Below are positions 24,963 through 33,698 of a stretch of DNA of 64,000 nt, one piece after another. Each line of letters starts with the position of its first letter. Positions within the stretch are counted from its first letter, which is position 1. The notes under the pieces were generated by a model. That model was not told where the DNA came from, searched no databases, and saw only the letters and a list, made by a program, of their open reading frames with translations. Position numbers and translations under genes: made by a program. The DNA is from Treponema bryantii NK4A124 (GTDB lineage Bacteria; Spirochaetota; Spirochaetia; Treponematales; Treponemataceae): assembly GCF_000421345.1 (NCBI RefSeq), contig NZ_ATWV01000002.1, positions 1-64,000 of the forward strand, given 5' to 3'.

Positions 24963-25994
24963 ATGATAAAACTACCAAGTAAATATAAAGCAATTCTCGG
25001 AACTCGTGAAACCGAGCATGCAATTGTTGCAATTAAAGATTTCTTTCAGCTGGCCTTGAGTACAGAACTCAACCTCACCCGCGTTACTGCACCTCTTTTC
25101 GTAGATGCAGGAAAAGGTATTAACGATGACCTCAACGGTGTTGAACGCCCTGTAAGCTTCCCGGTTAAAGACCTGGGTGATGCTAAAATGGAAATCGTTC
25201 AGTCTCTCGCTAAATGGAAGCGCCTTAAGATTACTTCCCTCGGACTTGAACCAGGCTTTGGTATCTATACAGATATGAATGCCCTTCGCCCGGATGAAGA
25301 ACTTGATGCAATTCATTCTATTTACGTTGACCAGTGGGACTGGGAAATGGCAATTGATCCAAAGGACCGCACTGTTTTTTACCTTCACGAAATTGTTAAG
25401 AAGGTTTACCGCTGTATTCAGAGAACTGAATTCTTCCTTTATGACCGCTATCCACAGCTCAAGCCAATTCTTCCAAAGGATATCAAAATTCTTTACGCAG
25501 ATGATTTACAGAGACAATATCCGAAGCTGACTCCAAAGGAGCGCGAGGATAAGGTTGCCAAAGAATACGGTGCTGTATTTATTACCGGTATCGGCGGCAA
25601 GCTGGACGATGGCACTATTCACGACGGTCGTGCTCCGGATTACGACGACTGGATTACAGAATGTGGAGATGGTCACCGCGGATTGAACGGAGATATTCTT
25701 GTATGGAACCCTGTTCTTGAACGAGCTTTTGAGCTTTCTTCTATGGGTATTCGTGTAAGCCCTGAAAGCCTTAAGGCCCAGCTGGAAGAACGCGGCTGTC
25801 CTGAGCGCGCTAAGCTTGAATTCCATTCACGCCTGCTTAAGGGTGAACTCACACAGACTCTGGGTGGCGGTATCGGTCAGTCACGTCTTTGTATGTTCCT
25901 CCTTCGCAAGGCTCACATCGGTGAAACTCAGGTTAGTGTGTGGACAGACGCAATCAAGGCCGACTGCAAAAAGCACGGTATTGAGTTACTGTAG
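24963..25994 (+). CDS. asnA: Aspartate-ammonia ligase
   Basis: AsnA makes asparagine from aspartate, ammonia and ATP. The fold is related to class II tRNA synthetases. The 343-residue product is close to the usual 330. Family blocks seen are the TELNLTRVTAPLFVDAG region, FPVKDLGDAKMEIVQSLAKW, DQWDWE and the C-terminal GGGIGQSRLCMFLL motif 3. ATG 24963 has AAGGATAA upstream; the longer open frame reads through repeat sequence and is discarded. Both flanks of the gene are family B repeats. Confidence 0.95.
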   Translation: MIKLPSKYKAILGTRETEHAIVAIKDFFQLALSTELNLTRVTAPLFVDAGKGINDDLNGVERPVSFPVKDLGDAKMEIVQSLAKWKRLKITSLGLEPGFGIYTDMNALRPDEELDAIHSIYVDQWDWEMAIDPKDRTVFYLHEIVKKVYRCIQRTEFFLYDRYPQLKPILPKDIKILYADDLQRQYPKLTPKEREDKVAKEYGAVFITGIGGKLDDGTIHDGRAPDYDDWITECGDGHRGLNGDILVWNPVLERAFELSSMGIRVSPESLKAQLEERGCPERAKLEFHSRLLKGELTQTLGGGIGQSRLCMFLLRKAHIGETQVSVWTDAIKADCKKHGIELL

Positions 25995-26057
25995 ATTGCC
26001 ACGTCGCCCTGCGGGCTCCTCGCAATGACGTCATTGCGAGCGTAGCGAAGCAATCCA
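25993..26057. repeat. Palindromic repeat family B
   Basis: GATTGCCACGTCG...CGCAATGACG is followed by the inverted unit GTCATTGCGAGCG...CAATCC. The second unit ends five bases before a TATAAT that precedes the next gene. Confidence 0.8.
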
Positions 26058-26072
26058 TTGTTATAATTGATA

Positions 26073-27059
26073 ATGAACACTGAATATAAATTCACATCGC
26101 AGGAACTTGAGTCTCAGATAGCAACCCTTTCACAGAAAGGTATTACTGAACTTTCTATTACTGATGAAAAGGTTTCTCATGACAAAAACAGGCTCCTGCG
26201 ACTTATGAAACTTATCGCGCAGCATGCGTCCGAGGTGTTCGTTTCTTTTCTTGTAGATGCAAGTCTTATAGACCGCGAGGTTATTTCTGCTGCTCAGAAC
26301 ATTTTCTGTTCTTTTGACATTCCCCTTGAATGCAGCGAGAAGGGCGGGCATCTTCTTTTTGATAAAAAGTTTTATGCAAACAAAGCCCGCCTCTTAAACG
26401 AGTCCGGCCTTGTTTTTGGTTTTCATCTTACCTATGCAGCAACACCCGGCGACAGCTTAAAGCTCTGTTCTGAGCGCCTTGATTTTGCTGTGCAGCAGTA
26501 TCCGAATCATATTGAATTTCCTCAGATAATGAACAATGAGCTGGAGCCTCCAAAGGTTAGCGGAACTTTTTCTGCCCAGGATATCCGCTGGTGCCGCGAC
26601 ACTGCCTTTGCCTGCCGAACCTTTTACACAGCCGGCCGCGCAGTTCCATGGTTTCTTTCGGTGCTAAAACCTCTGCGCATTTATCCTTCCCGCTTTTTTT
26701 CAGATTTTGCAGAATGGCAGCGGGTAAATAACTGCTCTTACAAAAGCGGCTTTTATCCAGAAGGTGAAAATCACAAATCAATAGAAAAAATGCAGCTGCT
26801 TTTTCTTGATGAAAAATATGAAGAAAAGCATTGCCACTCTTTAATCAGTCTTATGCATGACATTGTAAAAATAAACGGTGCAATGTCGCGCCTGGCCGGA
26901 GAGGGAGAAGAGTCAATAATAACCACTTCCTATAATCCGGATGATTTACTTAGTGAAGAAGCCTTTGATCTTACTGCCTTTGCAGAAAATGTCTGCATGG
27001 AAGAGTGTAAGGTAAAGATTTTTTCTAATGGCGAATATCCTGATTATGAGATACAATAA
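26073..27059 (+). CDS. Unknown protein, possibly a degenerate radical-SAM-like barrel
   Basis: The 328-residue protein has no membrane helix. Its middle part reads like the barrel of a radical SAM protein: ELSITDEKVSHDKNRLLRLM, a VFVSFLVDASLID strand and helix, and LLNESGLVFGFHLTYAATPGD. The CxxxCxxC iron-sulfur motif is absent. It may be a family member that lost the cluster, or an unrelated barrel. TATAAT (26062-26067) lies five bases before ATG 26073, without a convincing -35. The gene runs into the sensor/GGDEF gene, with six bases between, suggesting joint transcription. Confidence 0.6.
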   Translation: MNTEYKFTSQELESQIATLSQKGITELSITDEKVSHDKNRLLRLMKLIAQHASEVFVSFLVDASLIDREVISAAQNIFCSFDIPLECSEKGGHLLFDKKFYANKARLLNESGLVFGFHLTYAATPGDSLKLCSERLDFAVQQYPNHIEFPQIMNNELEPPKVSGTFSAQDIRWCRDTAFACRTFYTAGRAVPWFLSVLKPLRIYPSRFFSDFAEWQRVNNCSYKSGFYPEGENHKSIEKMQLLFLDEKYEEKHCHSLISLMHDIVKINGAMSRLAGEGEESIITTSYNPDDLLSEEAFDLTAFAENVCMEECKVKIFSNGEYPDYEIQ

Positions 27060-27064
27060 TTTGT

Positions 27065-29008
27065 ATGTATAACATAGCTGTTTTTGTACATAACTTTTCG
27101 GTCGAATATGCCGACCTGGTAATTCAAGGAATTTATAAGTTTTTCTCAGAACGAAAAGATGCCCGGGTTTTCTTTGTGCAGACAGCAACTCCACATATAA
27201 AAGACGGGCTCTATGAATATCAATACTGGGCTTCTACAGAATATCTCAAATCAGAAGTTATAGATGAAATAATCGTTGTTTCTAATACCTATTGTATTTA
27301 TAAAAAGCAGGATGAACTTAAAGAACTCTTAGAGCCTTTTAAGGGTAAAAAAATAGTTTCCATAGGAATGAAGTTTGATGACCCTGACATTCATTATACA
27401 ACGGCAAATTGTGATTCTGTTTATGATGAAATTGTGGGGCATTTAAAGAAAGTTCACGGCTGTACAAAAATCGGTTTTTTTTCTGCAAATAAGATTCAGT
27501 CTCAGGAAGGCTGGGAACGCTTTGAAGCTTTTATGAGAGCTCTTAATAAACATGGCCTCGAGTTTCATCCGGAATGGGTGCTGGACGGGGCTTTTACAAA
27601 ATCATCTGCTTTTGCAGAAATGAAGCAGAAGTATCACCGAAAAGAAGATATAAAATACGAAGCTATAATTTGCGCCAACGACCTTATGGGTATGGCCGTC
27701 CTCGATTATTTTACTGAGCTTGGAATTAAGATTCCTTCAGAAATGAAAGTCTTTGGTTTTGATAATACTTCTCATTCAGTTTTGAGTGTACCGAGTCTTT
27801 CTACAATAGATCAGAATATAGAAGAGCAGGGCTATGCAGCGGCAGAGCTTGGTTTTAAGCTTTTGAAGGAAGGAAATAAAAAGAAGAATAATCAGCAGCT
27901 TACTGTAAATACAAATCTTAAAGCAGTTTACCGTCGTTCCTGTGGTTGTGAAGATTTACTTGAACGTAAAAAACGTGACGTATTTAAAGTGGCCGCTTCG
28001 CATTATGATGAACTTCGCAGAATCGGAAACCTTTTTGATGTAATGAAGGGAACTTCTAATCTTGATGATTTTGCAAAATCCTTTAAAGCAATTGTTGACA
28101 GTTCAGGCTTTTCAAAACTGGTTGTCTTTGCCCTGCGAGAACCGGTAAATGTTTTACGCGATGATGATTTTGTAATGCCGGCGGAAGCAAGACTTCTTCT
28201 TAATATCGATACGGAAAATGATATTGCAAAATATTACGAAGATAATGATTATATAGAACTAAAAAAATCTCTCTTTATTAAAAAACAGGCAGATAAGAAT
28301 TCGGGCTGCTTTATTTTTCAGCCGGTAGCCCAGGGAACTCTGCAGTACGGATATTTGTTTTGTAAGGCAGAACGTACTGATTTTGGCATGAACAATATTC
28401 TGCTTAAGGTAATTACCAGTGTAATTGTACAGGCTTATGATTACACCAAAACTCTTAAACAGAAAAATCTTCTTGAGACAATGAATAAAGAGCTGAAGGA
28501 AAAGAATATTGACCTTAGCATCAGCTCTAAAACAGATGAACTTACAAAGCTTTTGAATCGCCGAGGTTTTATGGAATACGGCCAGAAGCTGATTTTCTTT
28601 TCTCAGGAAATTGACAACGACGGTGTTGTCTTTTTTGCAGATCTGGACGGCCTTAAGAGGATTAATGATAAATATGGTCACGAATATGGTGATAAGGCAA
28701 TTATCGGTGTAGCAGAGGTTTTAAAAGCTGCTTTCAGAAAAATGGATATTATCGGACGGTTAAGTGGAGATGAATTTGGAATTATTGCTTCCGGAATGGA
28801 TACAACACATATTGATAAGCTTAGGGAAAAAGTTGATTCTATGTGTGCTGATTATTCTGAAAAAAATAAATTTCCTTTCCTGCTTTCCGTGAGTCTTGGA
28901 GTAAGCAGTTTTGATTATATGAATAAAGATTTGAATGAACTTTTGATGGCTGCTGATCAGAGCCTTTACGAGCAGAAGAAAATACATCATGCAAGAATTA
29001 AAATTTAG
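27065..29008 (+). CDS. LacI-type ligand-binding domain fused to a GGDEF diguanylate cyclase (paralogue)
   Basis: The 647 residues follow the same plan as the protein at 14344-16317: a soluble LacI/PurR-type ligand domain (about 1-290) ending in YRRSCGC, a middle region (about 300-480), and a GGDEF domain starting near 490. The site reads SGDEF near residue 568, with DLDGLKRINDKYGH upstream. There is no signal peptide or DNA-binding head. The two paralogues share the start (VFVHNxxVEYxxxVxQG) but differ clearly in the pocket region, so the ligands may differ. The gene overlaps the next gene by 20 bases. Confidence 0.9.
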   Translation: MYNIAVFVHNFSVEYADLVIQGIYKFFSERKDARVFFVQTATPHIKDGLYEYQYWASTEYLKSEVIDEIIVVSNTYCIYKKQDELKELLEPFKGKKIVSIGMKFDDPDIHYTTANCDSVYDEIVGHLKKVHGCTKIGFFSANKIQSQEGWERFEAFMRALNKHGLEFHPEWVLDGAFTKSSAFAEMKQKYHRKEDIKYEAIICANDLMGMAVLDYFTELGIKIPSEMKVFGFDNTSHSVLSVPSLSTIDQNIEEQGYAAAELGFKLLKEGNKKKNNQQLTVNTNLKAVYRRSCGCEDLLERKKRDVFKVAASHYDELRRIGNLFDVMKGTSNLDDFAKSFKAIVDSSGFSKLVVFALREPVNVLRDDDFVMPAEARLLLNIDTENDIAKYYEDNDYIELKKSLFIKKQADKNSGCFIFQPVAQGTLQYGYLFCKAERTDFGMNNILLKVITSVIVQAYDYTKTLKQKNLLETMNKELKEKNIDLSISSKTDELTKLLNRRGFMEYGQKLIFFSQEIDNDGVVFFADLDGLKRINDKYGHEYGDKAIIGVAEVLKAAFRKMDIIGRLSGDEFGIIASGMDTTHIDKLREKVDSMCADYSEKNKFPFLLSVSLGVSSFDYMNKDLNELLMAADQSLYEQKKIHHARIKI

Positions 29009-30038
29009 TACAAGCCAGACTGAGCGGCTGGATGAGTTTTTAAGACGGGAATTGCCTGCTGCGGTGGTTGAGTGTGCGGGTTCTAAGCGGTCCCTGAGCG
29101 GAGTCGAAGGGATCGAAACCACGCAGAAAAACGAAGTTCCGGTTTTTTCAAATTCAAAAATAAGACGTCTCATATTAGCGGGGGCCGTCCAGGTAAACAG
29201 CCGCCCCGTTTTGCGCCCTGCCTTTGAGCTCCGCGGCCACAGCAATATTACGGTTCGCTTTGAAGCAGAGCGCTTTTTTTACGAAAAACAGCCCGACGAC
29301 CTTGCCTTTGAAATGTCGGACCAGGCCATTTTATATGAAGATGAAAATCTCATATTTGTTAATAAACCCGCAGATTTTCCTGTTGAACAGACAATTACCG
29401 GAAACCGTGCAAATCTTCATGATGCACTTGTAGACTATTTGTGGAAAAGAAATCCGTCTCTGCGAAATCCGCCTTATGTTGGAATTATGCACCGCCTGGA
29501 CCGCACGACCAGCGGAGTAATTATGTTTACAAAAACAAGGACTGTGAATAAGGAAGTGTCGGAAATCTTTCAGAGTCATAATCTTACCAAGCAGTATCTT
29601 GCTGTGGTGGAGGCCCCTCGCGGCACCGATGCCTGTCATCCTGAACGCAACTGTAATCACGAACGCAACTGTCATCCTGAACTTGATTCGGGATCTCAAT
29701 TCACCGTCGAAATGTTCATGGGCCGTATCAATGGAAAATCCCAGCAGGGGAAGTGGGGCCAACTCAGCGAGGCCCGCGGCGGCCAGTATTCAAAAACAGA
29801 CTTCCGTGTCCTAAAGCCGGTCACTGTTGAAGGCCGCAAGTGTCTTCTTATAGAATGCAGTCTTTACACAGGCCGTACCCATCAGATTCGCGTTCATCTG
29901 GCAAGCCGCGGCCTGCCGATTCTGGGCGATACTTTATATGGCGGAGCCCGGGCAAAACGCTTATATCTCCACGCAAATCATCTTTCTTTTACTCTGAATG
30001 ATAAAAACTACGATGTTTCCGCTCCTTTGAATTTATAA
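28989..30038 (+). CDS. RluA-family pseudouridine synthase with repeat-derived inserts
   Basis: The enzyme isomerises uridine in rRNA or tRNA. An S4-like RNA-binding segment (KIRRLILAGAVQVN) precedes the catalytic domain with the aspartate in MHRLDRTTSGV and the C-terminal GRTHQIRVHLASRGLPILGD block. The target RNA cannot be assigned. Two stretches are foreign to the family: about residues 25-45 come from a family C repeat (29062-29122), and about 216-237 from a family A repeat with an 18-base tandem unit (29634-29698). Both stay in frame and fall in loops, so activity may be kept. Confidence 0.9.
   Translation: MQELKFSTSQTERLDEFLRRELPAAVVECAGSKRSLSGVEGIETTQKNEVPVFSNSKIRRLILAGAVQVNSRPVLRPAFELRGHSNITVRFEAERFFYEKQPDDLAFEMSDQAILYEDENLIFVNKPADFPVEQTITGNRANLHDALVDYLWKRNPSLRNPPYVGIMHRLDRTTSGVIMFTKTRTVNKEVSEIFQSHNLTKQYLAVVEAPRGTDACHPERNCNHERNCHPELDSGSQFTVEMFMGRINGKSQQGKWGQLSEARGGQYSKTDFRVLKPVTVEGRKCLLIECSLYTGRTHQIRVHLASRGLPILGDTLYGGARAKRLYLHANHLSFTLNDKNYDVSAPLNL
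29062..29122. repeat. Palindromic repeat family C inside the RluA-type gene
   Basis: GGTGGTTGAGTG ... GGATCGAAACCAC is the standard family C hairpin. It is read in frame near the start of the pseudouridine synthase. Confidence 0.8.
29634..29698. repeat. Family A repeat with an in-frame 18-bp tandem unit, inside the RluA-type gene
   Basis: TGTCATCCTGAACGCAAC is followed by a variant copy 18 bases on, then by a full hairpin CCTGAACTTGATTCGGGATCT. The 18-base period keeps the reading frame. Confidence 0.8.
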
Positions 30039-30056
30039 TAGTGTCAATATTTACCA

Positions 30057-30085
30057 TTGATTTACGGCCTGAATCGTGTTATAAT
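30057..30085 (+). promoter_or_regulatory. yajC-secD-secF promoter
   Basis: TTGATT (30057-30062), a 17-base spacer and TATAAT (30080-30085) precede the operon. The leader is about 40 bases and includes AGGATGG before ATG 30135. Confidence 0.7.
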
Positions 30086-30134
30086 TTTTAGACTGATTTT
30101 ATAATCAGATTTTAAAAACAGGATGGAAACATAT

Positions 30135-30566
30135 ATGTCATTTATCCCATTTTTGCAGGCAGGTGGAGCAGCAAGTGCTTCTACTTCTGGTTCACTTGTA
30201 GGAAGCCTTCTTCCTTTTCTGCTCATTATCGTTATTTTTTATCTCTTTTTGATTCGTCCACAGAACAAGAAACAGAAAGAAACACAGAAAATGCTCGACG
30301 CATTGAAGAAGGGCGACAAAGTAATCACCATCGGAGGAATCCACGGAACTGTATCTTCTGTTAAAGAAAATACTGTAATCGTAAAAGTTGATGATGACTG
30401 CAAGCTCGAATTCAACCGCACAGCTATTTCTTCTGTAGAGCTCACAGAAGCTGAAAAAGCAAAGCTCGCTGAAGAAGCAAAAAACAAAAAACTTTTCAAA
30501 GGTAAAAAATCTTCAGACCCTGTAGCAGCAGAAAAAGCTGCTGAAAATGCTGAAGAAAACAAATAA
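30135..30566 (+). CDS. yajC: Preprotein translocase subunit YajC
   Basis: YajC is the small accessory subunit of the SecDF-YajC complex. The 143-residue protein has one membrane helix (LLPFLLIIVIFYLFLI), the RPQNKKQKE motif directly after it, and the KKGDKVITIGGIHGTV domain. The tail is rich in Lys, Glu and Ala. ATG 30135 is preferred over 30123 because AGGATGG sits at proper spacing. It is the first gene of a three-gene export operon. Confidence 0.93.
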   Translation: MSFIPFLQAGGAASASTSGSLVGSLLPFLLIIVIFYLFLIRPQNKKQKETQKMLDALKKGDKVITIGGIHGTVSSVKENTVIVKVDDDCKLEFNRTAISSVELTEAEKAKLAEEAKNKKLFKGKKSSDPVAAEKAAENAEENK

Positions 30567-30583
30567 TTGGAGTCTATAAAAAA

Positions 30584-32323
30584 ATGAACAAAAGAACTCG
30601 TTTATTGGTTCTGCTGGCTGTTATTGCCCTTTGTTTCGTTTTCCTCTGGCCGTCAATCAGCTGGTACGGAAGAACACCAAAGGAATTGCAGCAGCTTGCT
30701 TTAGGTTCAACAGAAAACATTAAGAACTATGCTGAACTTAAGGCTGCAGAAGATGTACGTAAAATTAAGAAGCTTGATTTGTCTTCTACAATCACAGAAG
30801 ATTATTCATGGCTTAAAAAAGATGTAAGCAAGAGATACAAGGCTCTTGATAAAAAGGTTCCTGCTGAACTTACATGGAAGGATGTCCTTTCTGCATACGA
30901 CAGTGAACTTGATTTCCTTACTGTTTTCCAGACACGCTATCGTGAGGAAATCCTTAAAGCAAAGCATTACTACGAAAATTCCGTAAAGCTTGGTCTTGAC
31001 CTTTCCGGCGGTATGAACATTATCGTTAAGGCAGACCTCGATGCAGCCCTTGAATCTATGGGTGATGCAGTTGCTACAGAAAATGCCGCTGACTTCAAAA
31101 AGGAAGCAATGGCTAATGCAATTGAAAATCTTTCAAGCCGTATCGATAAGTTTGGTCTTACTTCTCCTGTTATCCGCCAGCAGGGCGATGACAGAATCTA
31201 CATTGAAATTCCTGGTGCTGCTCAGGCAGACGCAATCAATACATTGATTATGGGTAAGGGTATTTTGAACTTCCGTCTCGTAGATATGGAAGCAACAAAC
31301 CAGTTCAAAGCATACTATGCTCAGAATCCTGCAACAACCTTCAACGCAATCGGCGAATTGATGGATCCTTCTATTATTCCTGAAGACTGCGAAGTTTTCG
31401 GTGAATATAGAAAAGATGAATATGGTCTTGATGAGCGCTATGACTGGGTTGTTGTAAAGAAGGAAATTGCCCTCGATGGTCAGCATGTAAAATCTGCTAT
31501 CGTAGGTTCTGATGAATTTACAAATCAGCCGGAGGTTCACTTCCAGCTGGACAGCGAAGGTGCTGTAATTTTTGGTGACTTCACAGGTGCTCACGTTGGC
31601 GAAAACCTTGCAATCGTAAGCGATAACAAGGTTAAGTCTAATGCCCGCATTCAGACAGCTATCACTGGTGGTTCAGTTTCCCTTTCTGGTGGTTTCAGCT
31701 ACGAAGAAGCAGACAATATCAAGAAGGTTCTCCAGACAGCATGGCTCAACGTTCCTCTCGAGGTAGAAAGCCAGCAGGTTATCGGTGCTTCTCTTGGTGA
31801 AGATGCAATCCGTGCAGGTGCCAAGGCAATTCTTCTTGGTCTCGGCCTTATCCTCATCTTCATGCTGATTTACTATAAGGCTTCTGGTATCAACGCTGTA
31901 GTTGCTCAGGTTTTGAACCTCTTTATGATGTTCTCTATCCTTTCTGCTTTCAATCTTACACTTACACTTTCTTCTATTGCCGGTATGATTCTTACAATCG
32001 GTATGGCCGTAGATGCTAACGTTTTGATTTTTGAGCGTATCAAGGAAGAGCTTCGTCAGGGTAAGAGCCGTCCAGTAGCAATCTCTATGGGATTTGATAA
32101 TGCTTTCTGGGCAATTATGGACTCTAACATTACAACATTCATCGCTGCTATCTTCCTGAGTCAGCTTGGAACTGGTGCTATCCAGGGCTTCGCTGTTTCT
32201 CTTGCAATCGGTGTTGTTTCATCTGTATTTACAGCTTTGTTTGTATCACGCCTCATTTTCGACTTCGATACAGATGTACTTCATGCTAAGAAAGTAAGCA
32301 TTGGTTGGGGGATTAAACAATGA
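30584..32323 (+). CDS. secD: Protein translocase subunit SecD
   Basis: SecD, with SecF, uses the proton-motive force to help exported proteins leave the Sec channel. The 579 residues show an N-terminal membrane helix, the LGLDLSGGMNI signature, a large periplasmic domain with SSRIDKFGLTSPVIRQQGDDRI, and a bundle of five membrane helices (about 410-570). The GMAVDANVLIFERIKEE motif of this RND-like family is intact. The stop overlaps the secF start by four bases (ATGA). Confidence 0.97.
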   Translation: MNKRTRLLVLLAVIALCFVFLWPSISWYGRTPKELQQLALGSTENIKNYAELKAAEDVRKIKKLDLSSTITEDYSWLKKDVSKRYKALDKKVPAELTWKDVLSAYDSELDFLTVFQTRYREEILKAKHYYENSVKLGLDLSGGMNIIVKADLDAALESMGDAVATENAADFKKEAMANAIENLSSRIDKFGLTSPVIRQQGDDRIYIEIPGAAQADAINTLIMGKGILNFRLVDMEATNQFKAYYAQNPATTFNAIGELMDPSIIPEDCEVFGEYRKDEYGLDERYDWVVVKKEIALDGQHVKSAIVGSDEFTNQPEVHFQLDSEGAVIFGDFTGAHVGENLAIVSDNKVKSNARIQTAITGGSVSLSGGFSYEEADNIKKVLQTAWLNVPLEVESQQVIGASLGEDAIRAGAKAILLGLGLILIFMLIYYKASGINAVVAQVLNLFMMFSILSAFNLTLTLSSIAGMILTIGMAVDANVLIFERIKEELRQGKSRPVAISMGFDNAFWAIMDSNITTFIAAIFLSQLGTGAIQGFAVSLAIGVVSSVFTALFVSRLIFDFDTDVLHAKKVSIGWGIKQ

Positions 32324-33537
32324 AAAAGACAATAAACTTTAGTAAAGGCTTCCTTCCTGCCGCTATTTTTTCTTGTGCAATTATTGCACTTGGTATTGTT
32401 GGTTTTTGTGTAAAGGGAATTAACCTTGGCTTGGATTTCCGTCCTGGTCTTATTGAAGAGATTCGTGTAGCAGAGCCTGTTGCAGAAATTTCTTATAAGG
32501 GTGCTGCAAATGTTTCTATGGATCTTTCTGCCGGTCAGATGGATATCATCATTTCTGGTACTGGTGCTGATAACGAAACACGTTCCTTCAACTTTGCAGT
32601 TCTCAAGACTGTTGGTGAACTTGCTGCTGAAGTAAATAAGCTTGCTGATGTTACAATGACTGTAAAGAATGCTTCTTATGATTCTACAAAGCTCTTCTTG
32701 AACTCTGCCGTTACAAATCAGCTTACTTCTACACCTATTTACATTTATCCGGCTGGTACTTCTGAAATTACAACAGATGATATCCGTAACGCTCTTGGCG
32801 AGGTTGGCGGAAACATCAAACAGCTTGGTACTGGTGCAGATGCTTCTTACCAGATTCGTATGGGTGTAAGCGAAGGCGATGCTCAGAATGAGATTCAGTC
32901 TTCTATTAATGACAAGCTTTACAAGGCCTTTGGAAAAGAGAAGGTAGCTATCGTAAAGACAGACTTTATTGGTGCTGGTATGTCAAAATCAACATCTATC
33001 AAGTCTATCATCATGTTCATTGCAGTAGTTGGACTTATCTGGCTCTATGCAACAATCCGCTTCCACTGGGACTTTGCCCTTGGTTCGGTAATTGCCCTGA
33101 TTCATGATACTTTGATTATGTTCACCTTCATCATCTGGACTCAGATGGAATTCTCTTCTACTGTTCTTGCTGCCGTTCTTACAATCGTAGGTTATTCTAT
33201 CAACGCTACAGTCGTAATCTTGGACCGCGTCCGCTATAACCTTAAGATGATGCCGGAAGCAAAGACCTTCAACGAGATTCTGAACAAGTCTTTGAGTGAT
33301 ACTTTCACACGTTCTGTTTTGACAACTGTAACAACATTGTTCGCTGTAGTTTCTCTCTTTGTATTTACAAGCGGAAGCATTAAAGACTTCTCTCTTGCAA
33401 TGATTGTCGGTTTGATTTGTGGTATGTATTCTTCTATCTTCATTTCAAGCGGCTTCATTTCTGCTTCAAGAAAGAACTGGAAAGCAGAGTACGGTGTACA
33501 CCACTCACTCAAGCACGTTCGTGCTGACGAAGAATAG
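32320..33537 (+). CDS. secF: Protein translocase subunit SecF
   Basis: The 405-residue partner of SecD has six predicted membrane helices, the GLDFRPGLIEEI region in place of the usual LGIDFxGG block, and the GYSINATVVILDRVRYN motif. It is translationally coupled to secD. Transcription ends at the hairpins in 33583-33687. Confidence 0.96.
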   Translation: MKKTINFSKGFLPAAIFSCAIIALGIVGFCVKGINLGLDFRPGLIEEIRVAEPVAEISYKGAANVSMDLSAGQMDIIISGTGADNETRSFNFAVLKTVGELAAEVNKLADVTMTVKNASYDSTKLFLNSAVTNQLTSTPIYIYPAGTSEITTDDIRNALGEVGGNIKQLGTGADASYQIRMGVSEGDAQNEIQSSINDKLYKAFGKEKVAIVKTDFIGAGMSKSTSIKSIIMFIAVVGLIWLYATIRFHWDFALGSVIALIHDTLIMFTFIIWTQMEFSSTVLAAVLTIVGYSINATVVILDRVRYNLKMMPEAKTFNEILNKSLSDTFTRSVLTTVTTLFAVVSLFVFTSGSIKDFSLAMIVGLICGMYSSIFISSGFISASRKNWKAEYGVHHSLKHVRADEE

Positions 33538-33539
33538 TA

Positions 33540-33652
33540 TGTCATCCTGAACCTTCGCAGCATAGCTGCTCGGAGACTCGCTAAAAATAGTCCACTGGAC
33601 TATTTTTGCCCTGCTTTGCAGTGCCGCTCCCTATGTTTCAGGATCTTTCTAA
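33540..33652. repeat. Family A repeat split by a perfect hairpin
   Basis: A family A unit (GTCATCCTGAAC ... TTTCAGGATCT) is opened in the middle by about 90 bases. These contain an 11-bp perfect stem, AAAAATAGTCC (33583-33593) and GGACTATTTTT (33597-33607), which can act as a terminator in both directions. Confidence 0.7.
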
Positions 33653-33654
33653 AA

Positions 33655-33687
33655 GATGCTTTGTTTACACAAGGCATCTTTTTTTTT
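33655..33687 (+). terminator. Intrinsic terminator of secDF
   Basis: A nine-base-pair stem (GATGCTTTG with CAAGGCATC, one G-U pair) and a six-base loop TTTACA are followed by nine T bases. The loop and T tract are also the -35 and spacer of the ispH promoter. Confidence 0.85.
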
Positions 33688-33698
33688 ATACTAACGGA
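33664..33698 (+). promoter_or_regulatory. ispH promoter embedded in the secDF terminator
   Basis: TTTACA (33664-33669, the terminator loop), a 17-base spacer (terminator 3' arm and T tract) and TATACT (33687-33692) lie six bases before ATG 33699. The transcript should be leaderless. Confidence 0.7.
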
